Assembly (NCBI RefSeq): GCF_002285905.1
Contig: NZ_CP016305.1
Coordinates: 372,001 to 436,000 of the forward strand
Direction: 5' to 3'
Source: Rickettsia sp. MEAM1 (Bemisia tabaci)
Lineage (GTDB): Bacteria; Pseudomonadota; Alphaproteobacteria; Rickettsiales; Rickettsiaceae
DNA length: 64,000 nt
Shown: in pieces, positions 37,796-47,624 of the stretch
How positions within the stretch are numbered: position 1 is the first letter of the stretch
Layout: every line of letters begins with the position of its first letter
Made by a program: the position numbers and the translations under genes
Notes under the pieces: generated by a model
What the model saw: the letters and a program-made list of their open reading frames with translations, nothing else
The model's database searches: none
Told to the model about the DNA's origin: nothing

Positions 37796-38563
37796 TTAAT
37801 TAGAATTTACGTTTTTAGGTTTAGGGCATTTAAAGTTTTTAGGATATTGAACAGATGCTTCACGAGCTTGGTATAATGCCGATCTGATAGTAGCATAAGG
37901 GTCTAACGAATTCTTCATAACATAATCACTAAATGATAATACATTATATCTATCATTTATTTTACTCACCGCTAAAACACTTAATTCAAAATCTTTATGG
38001 GTATAATACATTAAAGGATTAAGTGCATAATTAGTAAATATTGGATCAGTCATATCTCTTGCATTAGTACTACCTATTATCGGTAACACCAAATAAGGAC
38101 CTGGACCTACTCCATAATGTGCAAGAGTATTACCAAAAGTCTGACGATCTGATGGTAGCCCTACTTTACCTGCCACATCAAATAAACCACCTATACCAAG
38201 CGTTGTGTTAATGATAAACCGCCATACGCTTTTCATAGTCTTATCATAATTTAGCTGCAAGCCATAATTTACAGCAGTAAGTGGCATATCAATATTACCA
38301 ACAAAACTATTAACCCTTGCTTTCATATAATCATTTGTAAGGTTTTTATACCCAACAGCTAAAGGACGTAAAAATATATAATCTAATACTGAGTTAAACG
38401 CAAAAATTTTACGGTTAAATTTTTCGTATGGATCGCAAACCTCTCGGCAACCATTAATATTACTGCTACCATTATAGTTATATATGTCATCATCTACATA
38501 TTCAAGATCAGCTTTTGCGAATAATGAACATAGGATAATCGAAAGTATAATTAGTATTCTCAT
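37796..38563 (-). CDS. mlaA: MlaA/VacJ outer-membrane lipid asymmetry protein
   Basis: 255 residues. The signal peptide [15 protein letters not shown] lacks a clear lipobox, so it may not be a lipoprotein as in E. coli. VacJ-family signatures are clear: [60 protein letters not shown] and [16 protein letters not shown]. It removes misplaced phospholipid from the outer leaflet. Its ATG overlaps the upstream TPR-methyltransferase stop by 4 bp. Confidence 0.9.
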   Translation of the reverse strand: MRILIILSIILCSLFAKADLEYVDDDIYNYNGSSNINGCREVCDPYEKFNRKIFAFNSVLDYIFLRPLAVGYKNLTNDYMKARVNSFVGNIDMPLTAVNYGLQLNYDKTMKSVWRFIINTTLGIGGLFDVAGKVGLPSDRQTFGNTLAHYGVGPGPYLVLPIIGSTNARDMTDPIFTNYALNPLMYYTHKDFELSVLAVSKINDRYNVLSFSDYVMKNSLDPYATIRSALYQAREASVQYPKNFKCPKPKNVNSN

Positions 38564-39573
38564 GATTTATTTTCAGTTTTCTTACAAATAATAATACCGT
38601 ATTCATTATTTTCCGCTAGTATTATTTCTTCAGAAGTTAATATAACGAAATTATTTTTTTGTAAAATATTATTTATTTCATTTAAATTAAAAATAAATTC
38701 TTTACGTTTTACTGAAAAGTGCGTATCCAAATTAGTAGGTAAACAAAGAGAAAAATACCCATCTTGATTAAGCGATGAATATATTGCATTGAAATATGCA
38801 GAAAGATCTTTAGTAAAAGTTAATCCACAAAAACTTAAAATAATATCAAATTTATTTGAATTTTGTTTCAAAAACTCACTTATGGAAATATTATATATCT
38901 GATCGTAAATTTTAAGGTTAGCATAATATTCTTCTTGAATATCATTCATTAAATTAGAAATTTCTACAGCTGTTAAAGTAAAGCTCTCCAGAAAACGCTT
39001 TTCTAATTCGTATCCGACAAGTCCTATATTACTACCAAGCTCTAAGATAGAATAATCATCTGGCAGGTCAGTTATTTGCTTCAAACTCTCATTCACAAAT
39101 CTATAAGGCAAATGAATATTTTTATCATTGTTAAAAATACTTGGATAATTTTTTGCAGTTAAGTCCCTGTATTTTCCCCAAATTTCCACAGGTATTTCGG
39201 TAGCATTTTTATAATTTTTCAAAAAATTTACAAAAATTGTTTTATATTTTTCATTTGATTTTTCTAAATATTTTATGGCTTTTGGATAGTCATTTTTTAA
39301 AAAATAAGTCCAACCTAATTGGTAATATACTCTAGAATCATTAGGACTAAAAAAGTTATCAACTAATTTAAATCTAAGTAATGCATCGTTTAAATTACCT
39401 CTATATAAATGTTCAAGTCCAAGCTCATAATTGGTTTCACTTAAATGATTCATTTTATATTTACAATCATTTAAATATTTTTTAAATTCTAGAATTTTGT
39501 TTTTAATAAAATTTGGTATATTTATTATCGTTAAGCAAAAATTTTTGATTTTATCCTTTATTTTACTAAGCAT
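38560..39573 (-). CDS. TPR-repeat methyltransferase
   Basis: 337 residues. A basic N-terminal stretch leads into TPR-like helices ([40 protein letters not shown]) at about residues 48-110. A class I SAM-methyltransferase domain follows with motif [20 protein letters not shown], and [20 protein letters not shown] at motif IV. It resembles TPR-containing predicted methyltransferases. The substrate is unknown. It forms a three-gene minus-strand unit with mlaA and mlaC, so a link to envelope or lipid function is possible. Confidence 0.75.
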   Translation of the reverse strand: MLSKIKDKIKNFCLTIINIPNFIKNKILEFKKYLNDCKYKMNHLSETNYELGLEHLYRGNLNDALLRFKLVDNFFSPNDSRVYYQLGWTYFLKNDYPKAIKYLEKSNEKYKTIFVNFLKNYKNATEIPVEIWGKYRDLTAKNYPSIFNNDKNIHLPYRFVNESLKQITDLPDDYSILELGSNIGLVGYELEKRFLESFTLTAVEISNLMNDIQEEYYANLKIYDQIYNISISEFLKQNSNKFDIILSFCGLTFTKDLSAYFNAIYSSLNQDGYFSLCLPTNLDTHFSVKRKEFIFNLNEINNILQKNNFVILTSEEIILAENNEYGIIICKKTENKS

Positions 39574-39690
39574 AGCTATTTTTAAATTAAATATTATCTA
39601 ATATAATAAAGCATATCTTTATAAATTTTAAAATAAAATAATACTCTTATGCTTAGTTTTACTTGTAAATCAGTGAAATTTGTAGTAATG

Positions 39691-39709
39691 TGTACATGAA
39701 ACATGTACA
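39691..39709. promoter_or_regulatory. Palindromic operator for yefM-yoeB
   Basis: TGTACATGAAACATGTACA is a perfect 8-bp inverted repeat around AAA, 13 bp before the yefM ATG. It contains two TGTACA cores, the hexamer recognised by YefM in the E. coli yefM-yoeB operator. Autorepression by the antitoxin-toxin complex is the likely mechanism. Confidence 0.75.
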
Positions 39710-39722
39710 ATATAGGTATTTT

Positions 39723-39974
39723 ATGAAATCAATTAGTAGTTCTTCATTTAGAAAGAATCTAAGCACTGTGTTTGATACGGTGGAACGTGACCATATCCCT
39801 TATCTCGTAAAAAGAAGAAACCATACAAATCTTATTATTATAACAGAAGAAGAGTATGAATCTACAAAAGAAACATTATATTTATTATCTAATCCGGCTA
39901 ATGCTGATCGACTACACGAAGCCATCAAACGAGCAGAAAGAAGAGAATTTGTAGAAGTTAATTTAGATGATTGA
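39723..39974 (+). CDS. yefM: YefM/Phd-family antitoxin
   Basis: 83 residues from the ATG at 39723. The earlier in-frame ATGs at 39690 and 39696 lie inside the operator palindrome and are unlikely starts. The N-terminal DNA-binding part SISSSSFRKNLSTVFDTVER and LVKRRNHTNLIIITEEEYES match YefM. The C-terminal KETLYLLSNPANADRLHEAI is the toxin-binding tail. Overlaps the toxin gene by 8 bp. Confidence 0.9.
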   Translation: MKSISSSSFRKNLSTVFDTVERDHIPYLVKRRNHTNLIIITEEEYESTKETLYLLSNPANADRLHEAIKRAERREFVEVNLDD

Positions 39975-40230
39975 AGTTAGATGGATATTGGAGGCAGCAG
40001 AAGATTTAGCATATTGGAAAAAATATGACATTAAAAATTACAAACGCATTAAACGCTTAGTAAAAAATATTCAAGAAACACCATTTAGTGGTATAGGTAA
40101 GCCAGAGCCTTTAAAATACTCAATGACTAATTTATGGTCTCGGAGAATTACTCATGAACATAGATTAGTATATTCTATTGATGCTATAGAAATTATAATA
40201 TACTCTTGTAGATTTCATTATAAAAAGTAA
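39967..40230 (+). CDS. yoeB: YoeB-type ribosome-dependent mRNA interferase
   Basis: 87 residues of the Txe/YoeB family. WILEAAEDLAYWKKYDIKNY at the start, the conserved TPFSGIGKPEPLKY with catalytic Glu, and SRRITHEHRLVYSI ending SCRFHYKK with the catalytic Arg/His/Tyr set. YoeB cuts mRNA in the ribosomal A site. Full length, so the module looks functional. Confidence 0.92.
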   Translation: MIEVRWILEAAEDLAYWKKYDIKNYKRIKRLVKNIQETPFSGIGKPEPLKYSMTNLWSRRITHEHRLVYSIDAIEIIIYSCRFHYKK

Positions 40231-40258
40231 AAATTTTTTCAAGTATCAGCTTGTGAAT

Positions 40259-40378
40259 ATGCTGCTAATAAATCAAGAGTTGGGTAGACGAAGTTTTATT
40301 GGGAAAAGAGGAATCGATCTTGAAGCTGATAACCGCAGCGTATTTTTAACATACGTGAGGATTATCAGCAAAAGATAA
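40259..40378 (+). other. Hairpin-bearing 39-codon open frame of unknown nature
   Basis: Between yoeB and aatA an ATG-started frame encodes MLLINQELGRRSFIGKRGID and 19 further residues. Much of it is one long imperfect hairpin at 40325-40369: GCTGATAA and inner CGTAT pair with ATACG and TTATCAGC around TTTTAAC. Short translated hairpins of this sort are usual for palindromic repeats, and this may be a family distinct from the GGGAATGACAT type. It could also be a leader structure for aatA. Confidence 0.4.
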
Positions 40379-40458
40379 CGCCGCCAATTTTTCAAATAAA
40401 ACGAGTATACAATTTAAAACTTACTATATTATCATTTTCATCAATACGGACTAATATT

Positions 40459-41658
40459 ATGTCAATTATTTCTACTCGATTAAATGCTATAAAACCGTCC
40501 CCTACTCTTGCAGTTGTTAGGAAAACGCTTGAGCTTAAAAGAGCGGGTATTGATATTATTGCACTTGGGGCAGGTGAGCCTGATTTCGATACACCTGATA
40601 ATATCAAAGAAGCAGCTATCAAAGCTATTAAAGATGGGTTTACTAAATATACAAACGTTGAGGGTATGCCAGCTTTAAAAGAAGCAATACAAGCTAAATT
40701 TAAACGAGAAAATAATATAGATTATGATCTTGATGAAATAATAGTTAGCACCGGCGGCAAGCAAGTTATATATAATTTATTTATGGCATCTTTAAATAAA
40801 GGTGATGAGGTTATTATTCCTGCTCCTTATTGGGTGTCCTATCCAGATATGGTTTTACTTGCTGAAGGTACTCCAGTTTTTGCAAATTGTGGTATTGAAA
40901 GTAACTTTAAACTAAGTGGTGAGGCTTTAGAGCAGTTAATTACGCCTAAAACTAAATGGCTTATTATTAATTCGCCTAGTAATCCAACAGGTGCAAGCTA
41001 TAGCCATTCAGAATTAGAAAATATTGCTGAAATTCTAAGAAAGCATCCGCACGTAAACGTCATGTCTGATGATATTTATGAGCATATTACTTTTGATGGT
41101 TTTAAATTTTATACTTTAGCAGAAATAGCACCTGATTTAAAAGATCGAATATTTACTGTTAACGGAGTATCGAAAGCATATTCTATGACAGGTTGGCGTA
41201 TAGGTTATGGTGCAGGTTCGAAAGCTTTAATCAAAGCTATGACTATTATTCAGTCACAAAGTACTTCAAACCCGTGTTCAATAAGCCAAGCAGCAGCCGT
41301 TGAGGCATTAAATGGCGTGCAAGGCTATATTGCACAAAATGCTTTAAATTTTGAGAAAAAACGTGATCTTGCTTTATCGATTTTACAAAGAGTGAAATAT
41401 TTTGAATGCTATAAACCTGAGGGAGCTTTTTACTTATTTATTAAATGCGATAAGATTTTTGGAACTAAAACTAAATCAGGAAAAGTAATTAATAATAATA
41501 ATGATTTCGGTGAATATTTACTTGAAGAAGCAAAAGTCGCTGTAGTCCCTGGTATTGCTTTCGGATTAGAGGGGTATTTCAGGATTTCCTATGCTACTTC
41601 TATGGAAGAGCTGCAAGAGGCTTGCTTAAGGATTGAGAGGGCTTGTGGTTCATTATAG
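40459..41658 (+). CDS. aatA: Aspartate aminotransferase
   Basis: PLP-dependent class I aminotransferase interconverting aspartate and oxaloacetate. 399 residues with GAGEPDFDTPDNIKEAA, TNVEGMPALKEAI, INSPSNPTGASYSHSEL and the PLP-lysine motif NGVSKAYSMTGWRIGYGAG near residue 236. C-terminal FRISYATSMEELQEA. Subgroup I-gamma as usual in alphaproteobacteria. Confidence 0.94.
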   Translation: MSIISTRLNAIKPSPTLAVVRKTLELKRAGIDIIALGAGEPDFDTPDNIKEAAIKAIKDGFTKYTNVEGMPALKEAIQAKFKRENNIDYDLDEIIVSTGGKQVIYNLFMASLNKGDEVIIPAPYWVSYPDMVLLAEGTPVFANCGIESNFKLSGEALEQLITPKTKWLIINSPSNPTGASYSHSELENIAEILRKHPHVNVMSDDIYEHITFDGFKFYTLAEIAPDLKDRIFTVNGVSKAYSMTGWRIGYGAGSKALIKAMTIIQSQSTSNPCSISQAAAVEALNGVQGYIAQNALNFEKKRDLALSILQRVKYFECYKPEGAFYLFIKCDKIFGTKTKSGKVINNNNDFGEYLLEEAKVAVVPGIAFGLEGYFRISYATSMEELQEACLRIERACGSL

Positions 41659-41672
41659 TACAAACATGTTTT

Positions 41673-41815
41673 ATGTCATCCCGTGGCCCCGCCACAGGAT
41701 CCAGCATAAAGCGAGATAAATCGAGCTTTTTATACCTGTATTTTTTATTATTTTTCTGGATCTAGTTCCCAAGCCACGGGATGACACCAATTCACTTGCA
41801 CGGGATGACACATAT
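41673..41815. repeat. Rickettsia palindromic element
   Basis: GTCATCCCGTGGCCCC at the left pairs with AAGCCACGGGATGAC at the right. The centre GCATAAAGCGAGATAAATCG is typical. An extra half-arm CACGGGATGACA follows. Located between aatA and the LPLAT gene. Confidence 0.8.
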
Positions 41816-41824
41816 AGGTAACTA

Positions 41825-42481
41825 ATGCGTAAAGCTTTTAAAAAATTTTTAAAACGTAATAAATTTGTCCTTAGTTTAATTACTATTTTACTATATTGGT
41901 ATTTGCGTTTTGTTTATTTTACTTCAAAGCAAAAATTTATATTCTATGACAATGGCAATAAGGAAAAGTTTTTAAATGAGCAAGGCGTAATTTTTGCATT
42001 TTGGCATAATATGCTTGCATTAAGTCCTGCTATGTTTAAAGGAATGCCAGATGTCTACGCATTAATATCCCCACATTTAGATGGCAAAATTTTAAATGAT
42101 TTAGTCGATAAATTTGGCTGCAAAGTTATAGTCGGTTCTAGCAATAAAAATCCACTTGGAGCATTACGGAGTATTATCGAAAAGCTTTCTCAAGGTGCAA
42201 ATATAATAATTACGCCTGATGGTCCTAAAGGTCCTGTATATAAAGTAAATAGCGGAATTACTGAAATTGCTTATAAATACAATAAAAAATTAATTCTGGT
42301 AGTTAGTACTACTTCTAGATGTTTTAGATTAAAAAGCTGGGATAAATTGATAATCCCTTTGCCATTTGGTACGATTAAAGTAATAATAGGGTCACCTTTA
42401 GAGCTGACAGACAATAAAGTACAAAATCATATGAATCTTGAAAAATATTTAGTTAATTTAACTGAGAACTTAATAAAATGA
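41825..42481 (+). CDS. Lysophospholipid acyltransferase family protein (DUF374)
   Basis: 218 residues. An N-terminal hydrophobic anchor (FVLSLITILLYWYLRFVYF) precedes VIFAFWHNMLALSPAMFKGM, SPHLDGKILNDLVDKFGCKV and IIITPDGPKGPVYKVNSGI, the DUF374 version of the acyltransferase fold. It is often encoded next to waaA and implicated in lipid A or lipoprotein acylation. The stop overlaps the waaA start (ATGA). Confidence 0.85.
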   Translation: MRKAFKKFLKRNKFVLSLITILLYWYLRFVYFTSKQKFIFYDNGNKEKFLNEQGVIFAFWHNMLALSPAMFKGMPDVYALISPHLDGKILNDLVDKFGCKVIVGSSNKNPLGALRSIIEKLSQGANIIITPDGPKGPVYKVNSGITEIAYKYNKKLILVVSTTSRCFRLKSWDKLIIPLPFGTIKVIIGSPLELTDNKVQNHMNLEKYLVNLTENLIK

Positions 42482-43734
42482 TGCGTTTATATTACTTTTT
42501 AAGTTTTTTGTTATTACCTATTTATTTTGTTATAATTTTCATTCGCCTATTAATAGGCAAAGAAGACATAAAGCGTGTTAAGGAGCGTTTTGCGATTGGT
42601 AAACACAAGCAAGATAATGGATTTTTAATTTGGATTCATGCGGCTAGCGTCGGCGAATCTATGATTGCTTTAAATTTAGTTGATAATATAAGCAAACATT
42701 TTCCTGAAGTCCGTTTTTTAGTCACTTCTTGGACACAATCTTCTGCTAAAATATTAAGCACTAAATTACCTAAAATAGCTACTCACCAATTGCTTCCGAT
42801 AGATAATATTATTTTTACCAAAATTTTTCTAAATAATTGGAAGCCTGATTTAGGTATTTTCATAGAATCGGAATTATGGCCAGGTACTATTAATGAAGCA
42901 GCAAAGCAGTGTAAATTATTGCTTGTGAATGCCCGCATGTCTGATAAATCCTTTAAATCTTGGAAGAAAAGAAAAGGCTTTTTTCAGCTCATTGTTAAAA
43001 ATTTTAGCAAAGTTATTGTGCAAAGTGAGCGTGATTTACAGAAATTTAATGAGCTTGGAATATCAAACACAACTAATTTAGGAAATATCAAATTTGCTAA
43101 TGAAAAGCTTCCAGTTAATCAAGAAGATCTTATAAAGCTAAGTGAACATCTAAAAGACAAGCAAGTTATCGTATTTGCTAGCACCCATCCAGAAGATGAA
43201 CAAATTATTTTACCTATCATAAAAAACTTAAAAAAACAAGTTATAAATTGCTATATTATCTTAATCCCAAGACATCCAGAACGAGTTAAATCAATTCTTG
43301 ATAACTGCATAGCACAAGATTTATCAGCTACTGCTAAATCACAAAATGACTTACCGATTTTAACCGATGATCTTTATATAGTTGATAGATTCGGTGAAAT
43401 GGGGTTATTTTTCTCTATAGCATCAATTTCATTTATTGGCGGCTCTTTCAAACAAGGCGGGCATAATATTTTAGAGGCGGCACATTTCTCTAATTGCATT
43501 ATATTCGGTCCTGATATGAGTAAAAACACTGATATTGCTAAAGGCGTGTTGCAAAGTAAAGCAGCTATTCAAATTAAAAGCGGTGAAGAGTTATTAAATA
43601 TGCTGGAATATTTGCTTGATCCTAATAACTCTAGAGAATTAAAAAACTATCAAGAAAATTCACTAAAATTTGTTGAAGAAAACCAGAAAATACTTGATAA
43701 ATATCTTCAAATAATTACAAAATTTTTCCCATAA
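42478..43734 (+). CDS. waaA: 3-deoxy-D-manno-octulosonic acid (Kdo) transferase
   Basis: Adds Kdo to the lipid A precursor at the inner membrane. 418 residues: N-terminal membrane anchor (YYFLSFLLLPIYFVIIFIRL), IWIHAASVGESMIALNL, LGIFIESELWPGTINEA, FASTHPEDEQIILPI and SFIGGSFKQGGHNILEAAHF, the GT30 signature. Length typical. Coupled to the LPLAT gene upstream. Confidence 0.93.
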   Translation: MMRLYYFLSFLLLPIYFVIIFIRLLIGKEDIKRVKERFAIGKHKQDNGFLIWIHAASVGESMIALNLVDNISKHFPEVRFLVTSWTQSSAKILSTKLPKIATHQLLPIDNIIFTKIFLNNWKPDLGIFIESELWPGTINEAAKQCKLLLVNARMSDKSFKSWKKRKGFFQLIVKNFSKVIVQSERDLQKFNELGISNTTNLGNIKFANEKLPVNQEDLIKLSEHLKDKQVIVFASTHPEDEQIILPIIKNLKKQVINCYIILIPRHPERVKSILDNCIAQDLSATAKSQNDLPILTDDLYIVDRFGEMGLFFSIASISFIGGSFKQGGHNILEAAHFSNCIIFGPDMSKNTDIAKGVLQSKAAIQIKSGEELLNMLEYLLDPNNSRELKNYQENSLKFVEENQKILDKYLQIITKFFP

Positions 43735-43827
43735 AATATAACAAAAGTAGAATTTCTAAAAATAATATTTGACTTTTGATTGTAAAATGATTAAATAGCT
43801 CTATTTAAATTATAAACGGAGCTTATT

Positions 43828-44247
43828 ATGCCTGAAGAAGATCAAAAAGCTAAAGTGGTAAGAGACTATATAAATAAGTGGGATGATAATAAAAAGAAAT
43901 GGGAGAAAGATCATAAAAATGGATCCCATGATTCTAGTGATGGATAACTACTTGGGACATTAATAGTAATTGGATGTTATGCAGCATATCAAGGAGCAAA
44001 ATTCGCTGGAAAAGCTGCTATAGCAGGGGGAAAAATGGCTGTGGAAGGAGGAAAGATAGCAGGTAAAACGGTAATAAATGCTCGTAAATTACATAAAGGA
44101 TAAGTAGAAATTGTAAATACCGATAACCAAGGTAATATTATAGAAAAAGCTCCTGAATATGGTCCTACACTTACTGAATCTCAAGAAAGCCCTACATTTT
44201 CCAAAAGAGAAAAAGTAAAAGAATTGATTTGCATTCTGATAAAATAG
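43828..44247 (+). pseudogene. Small hypothetical gene with two in-frame stops
   Basis: ATG at 43828 opens a 39-codon frame (MPEEDQKAKVVRDYINKWDD and on to HDSSDG) that meets TAA at 43945. The same frame then continues for 51 codons with a hydrophobic segment LLGTLIVIGCYAAYQG. Short Gly-Lys-Ala repeats follow (GKAAIAGGKMAVEGGKIAGK), up to a second TAA at 44101 and a tail ending TAG at 44245. Both internal stops sit in the context GGA TAA. Read through, it would be a 139-codon protein with a charged N-terminus and one membrane helix. Family unknown. Confidence 0.6.
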
Positions 44248-44726
44248 AAAGATTTTTTAATATTCCGGTTTCTAATCTCAAACCTATCGAATTATATTTA
44301 CCATTTTTGCAAAATTATAAAAATTGTATTATAGTTGCCCCTGATAAAGGAAGCATTAATAAGGTAGAAACCATTGGAAACTTGTTAAACATAGATTTAG
44401 CCTATATAACCAAAGAAAGAGATGTTAATAATAGCTGCAATATGGTAGAAATAACAGGGAATGTTGAGAGCAGAAATTGTATATTAATTGATGATATTAT
44501 CGACAGCGGTGAAACTATTTATAAAGCTGCTAATTTTTTAAAGCAGCATAGAGCTTTATCGGTAAATGCTTTTATTACGCATGCTGTACTTTCAAAAAAT
44601 TATGATATCGCATTATTGGATCGTATTTTTGTTACTGATACCATAGAAACAGATGACTTATCTTCTAAATTTCATATAATACCTATATTGCCTATCTTAG
44701 TAAAAGAGTTAAAAAATATAATATGA
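44220..44726 (+). pseudogene. prs: Ribose-phosphate pyrophosphokinase, N-terminally truncated
   Basis: Homology starts at about 44220 with RIDLHSDKIERFFNIPVSNL, equivalent to the DLHAEQIQGFF region of E. coli Prs. It continues through CIIVAPDKGS, the PRPP loop CILIDDIIDSGETIYKAANF and FVTDTIETDDL to the end. The N-terminal half with the ATP-binding residues is missing, so PRPP synthase activity is unlikely. The upstream codons are unrelated. A TTG at 44229 could start a 165-residue product. The stop overlaps the alr ATG. Confidence 0.75.
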
Positions 44727-45808
44727 GTTTATGCACTCTTGAAATAAATTTGTCAGCTATAAAAGCTAATTATCGTTTATTAAAAAATATTTGTGAAAAT
44801 GCTCTGGTCGGGGCGGCAGTTAAAGCCAACTCTTATGGACTCGGTGCAATAGAAATTTCTAAAACCTTGCTAGAAGAAAATTGCCGATATTTTTTTGTTG
44901 CCTCAAGTAATGAGGGAATTAGTTTGCGTAAAGCTATAGGTGATGAAGCAAATATTCTTATTCTTAACGGCGTATTTGAACATGATGCTTTAGAACTTAT
45001 AGAATATAATTTAATACCTGTTTTAAATAATTTAAACCAAATCAAGATTTGGCAAAAATTTAGTAGTCTAAAAAATCAATTATTACCTTGCTACCTGCAT
45101 TTTAATACTGGTATTAATCGCCTTGGGCTAAACCATAATGAGATAGAACAGATAATTAATAATCGTGATTTATTAAAGGGTTTGAATGTGGAATATATTA
45201 TAAGCCACTTATCAGCTTCTGAGGATAGCGATAACCCTTATAATTTAGAACAACTAAACAAATTTAAAGCTTATTTGGAATATTTCCCAACTGCTAAAGC
45301 AAGCCTTGCTAATTCCGGCGGTATATTTTTAGGGAAAGATTATCATTTTAATTTAGTAAGACCTGGTGCTGCTTTATATGGTTTAAATCCTTTAGGACAT
45401 AACAAACCCAATCCGATGCAAAACCCTGTAACCTTAAAAGCACCTATAATTCACTTACAAAATTTGACATATGGGAGTCGTATCGGCTATAATATGACTT
45501 TTACAACCAAGCGTGATAGCTTAATTGCAACTCTGCCTTTTGGCTATGCTGATGGGTTTAGTCGTAATTTTAGTAATCAAGGTACAGTATTTATTAATAG
45601 TCGCAGCGTCCCAATAATAGGACGAATATCAATGGATTTAGTCAATATTGATGTTACCGATCTACCACCCTCAGATATTTTTCTAGGACAAGAAGTAGAA
45701 ATTATTGGAAATAATTGCACTCCTGATAAAATAGCAGATATTATAGGTACTATAGGATATGAGATATTAACTAGCCTTGGTAATAGATATAAAAGAATTT
45801 ATACTTGA
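44723..45808 (+). CDS. alr: Alanine racemase
   Basis: Makes D-alanine for peptidoglycan. 361 residues with the PLP-lysine motif [15 protein letters not shown] near residue 34, [26 protein letters not shown]-like NSGGIF region, [11 protein letters not shown], the second-base Tyr in [12 protein letters not shown] and [13 protein letters not shown]. Complete. Overlaps the prs stub by 4 bp. Confidence 0.94.
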   Translation: MSLCTLEINLSAIKANYRLLKNICENALVGAAVKANSYGLGAIEISKTLLEENCRYFFVASSNEGISLRKAIGDEANILILNGVFEHDALELIEYNLIPVLNNLNQIKIWQKFSSLKNQLLPCYLHFNTGINRLGLNHNEIEQIINNRDLLKGLNVEYIISHLSASEDSDNPYNLEQLNKFKAYLEYFPTAKASLANSGGIFLGKDYHFNLVRPGAALYGLNPLGHNKPNPMQNPVTLKAPIIHLQNLTYGSRIGYNMTFTTKRDSLIATLPFGYADGFSRNFSNQGTVFINSRSVPIIGRISMDLVNIDVTDLPPSDIFLGQEVEIIGNNCTPDKIADIIGTIGYEILTSLGNRYKRIYT

Positions 45809-45844
45809 TAATGTTATAACCTTATTGTCATCTAGTTGCTTGTC

Positions 45845-46037
45845 CGATGTTGTTGCATGGCTTCAATGTCATTCCCGCGGAGGCGGGAATCCAGAAAAAA
45901 AAAGCATAAATACAACGAGTTTTTAAAATTAAAAGCGTAGGTTATCTCACTTTATGCTGGATTCCCGCTTTCGCAGGAATGACATATAGGACATTTTCCG
46001 AGCCATGCGACAATGCCTGCTTGTCCTCGAGATGACA
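45845..46037. repeat. Rickettsia palindromic element, full type
   Basis: Arms GTCATTCCCGCGGAGGCGGGAA and TTCCCGCTTTCGCAGGAATGAC flank an AT-rich centre in the inverse orientation to that at 7541. The ends carry TTGTTGCATGGCTTC and GAGCCATGCGACAATGCCTG, a further inverted pair. Confidence 0.8.
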
Positions 46038-46081
46038 GCAAAATAACCTTAATAATTTAAAATATAAAAAGAATAATACAG

Positions 46082-46861
46082 ATGTTATTAAATATAGCTA
46101 ATTCTATTGGTAAACGTACCATAAGACTAGCACAAAGTATCGGCAAATTTTCTATATTTAGCTTAGCTGCCATTACTAGCATTATAAGACCACCTTTATA
46201 TTTTAGTTTAATTATCAAACAATTATTATTTATTGGCTTTTATTCGTTGCCTGTTGTCGCCATGACTACTTTTTTCTCAGGGGCAGTATTGGCATTACAG
46301 AGTTATACAGGATTTTCTCGCTTTTCTGCTGAAAGTTCTATCGCAACTGTAGTGGTGTTATCCTTAACTAGGGAACTAGGACCAGTGCTTGCGGGGTTAA
46401 TGGTAGCAGGAAGAGTAGGAGCATCAATTGCAGCGGAAATAGGTACTATGAGAGTTACAGAACAAGTAGATGCTTTATATACTCTCTCTACAGATTCTAT
46501 TAAATATCTTGTTTTCCCAAGAGTAATTGCAGCTATTATTACTATGCCTTGTCTAGTTCTAATCGGCGATGTAATCGGGGTTATGGGAGGTTACTTAGTG
46601 GGCGTATATAAGCTTGACTTTAACAGTAGCACTTATTTGACTAGCACTTTTCAATATTTAGCGCCAATAGATGTAATATCTGGTCTTGTTAAAGCTGGCG
46701 TTTTCGGCTTTATTATTTCTATAATAAGCTGCTATAGTGGTTATTATTCAGGTAAAGGAGCTAAAGGTGTTGGACGATCTACTACTTCTGCGGTAGTAAA
46801 TTCTTCCATTTTAATCCTAATTAGTAACTACTTAATAACCGAATTATTTTTTAAAGTATAA
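46082..46861 (+). CDS. mlaE: MlaE-like ABC permease
   Basis: 259 residues with five or six membrane segments. Family signatures: FFSGAVLALQSYTGFSRF, LTRELGPVLAGLMVAGRVGA, IAAEIGTMRVTEQVDALYTL and FPRVIAAIITMPCLVLIGD. It is the permease of the MlaFED phospholipid transporter at the inner membrane. The ATPase follows 7 bp later. No mlaD or mlaB is visible next to it; MlaC and MlaA are encoded at 37200-38563. Confidence 0.93.
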   Translation: MLLNIANSIGKRTIRLAQSIGKFSIFSLAAITSIIRPPLYFSLIIKQLLFIGFYSLPVVAMTTFFSGAVLALQSYTGFSRFSAESSIATVVVLSLTRELGPVLAGLMVAGRVGASIAAEIGTMRVTEQVDALYTLSTDSIKYLVFPRVIAAIITMPCLVLIGDVIGVMGGYLVGVYKLDFNSSTYLTSTFQYLAPIDVISGLVKAGVFGFIISIISCYSGYYSGKGAKGVGRSTTSAVVNSSILILISNYLITELFFKV

Positions 46862-46868
46862 AAAAGAT

Positions 46869-47624
46869 ATGAGTGCAGAAGAAATAAAAATTAAAATTCG
46901 GTCATTATATAAATCTTTCAATAGTCATAAAGTATTAGATGGAATAGATTTAGATGTAAAAAAAGGTAGTTCTTTAGTTATTTTAGGCGGTTCAGGTAGC
47001 GGTAAGTCGGTCCTAATTAAAAATATAGTAGGGTTAATTAAACCTGATCAAGGTCAAATCTTTATTGATGGTGCAGAAATTCAAAATATCTCAAGCAAAA
47101 AAAGATTTGAGATTATGAAAGATATCGGATTTTTATTCCAAGGTGGAGCTCTTTTTGATTCTTTAAATGTACGTGATAATATTACTTTTGATACTAATAA
47201 ATTATCTAAAAAAGAGAAGAACGATCTTGCTGGAGCAAAACTTGACTCAGTAGGTTTATCCCCTAGAATTCTTGACCTATATCCATCAGAATTATCAGGA
47301 GGTATGCAAAAAAGAGTAGCACTTGCACGAGCAATTTGTAGCACTCCCTCAATTTTATTTCTTGATGAGCCAACAACTGGGCTTGATCCTATAATGGCTA
47401 ATGTTATTAATGAATTGATTATAAAAATCCAAGAAGAGTTAGGGGCAACTACAATCACTATAACTCATGATATGATTAGTGCCGAAAAAATAGCTAAAGA
47501 AATAGCTATGATTTATCAAGGAAAAATTAAGTGGTATGGTAGCAAAGATGAAATGCGTAATAGTAATAATCCTTACTTAAAGCAATTCATAAATGGCTTA
47601 ACTACTGGTCCTATTGAGGTATAA
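46869..47624 (+). CDS. mlaF: MlaF-like ABC ATPase
   Basis: 251 residues. Walker [18 protein letters not shown] near residue 39, Q-loop [20 protein letters not shown], signature [17 protein letters not shown], Walker [14 protein letters not shown] and H-loop TITHDM. It powers the MlaE permease. Its end overlaps the following small gene by 11 bp. Confidence 0.94.
   Translation: MSAEEIKIKIRSLYKSFNSHKVLDGIDLDVKKGSSLVILGGSGSGKSVLIKNIVGLIKPDQGQIFIDGAEIQNISSKKRFEIMKDIGFLFQGGALFDSLNVRDNITFDTNKLSKKEKNDLAGAKLDSVGLSPRILDLYPSELSGGMQKRVALARAICSTPSILFLDEPTTGLDPIMANVINELIIKIQEELGATTITITHDMISAEKIAKEIAMIYQGKIKWYGSKDEMRNSNNPYLKQFINGLTTGPIEV

Noticed and set aside
2262-40230. Toxin-antitoxin genes as a novel system
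   Set aside because: VapBC, HicBA and YefM-YoeB are well-known types and are common in Rickettsia; only the operator and the relic antitoxin merit a second look.
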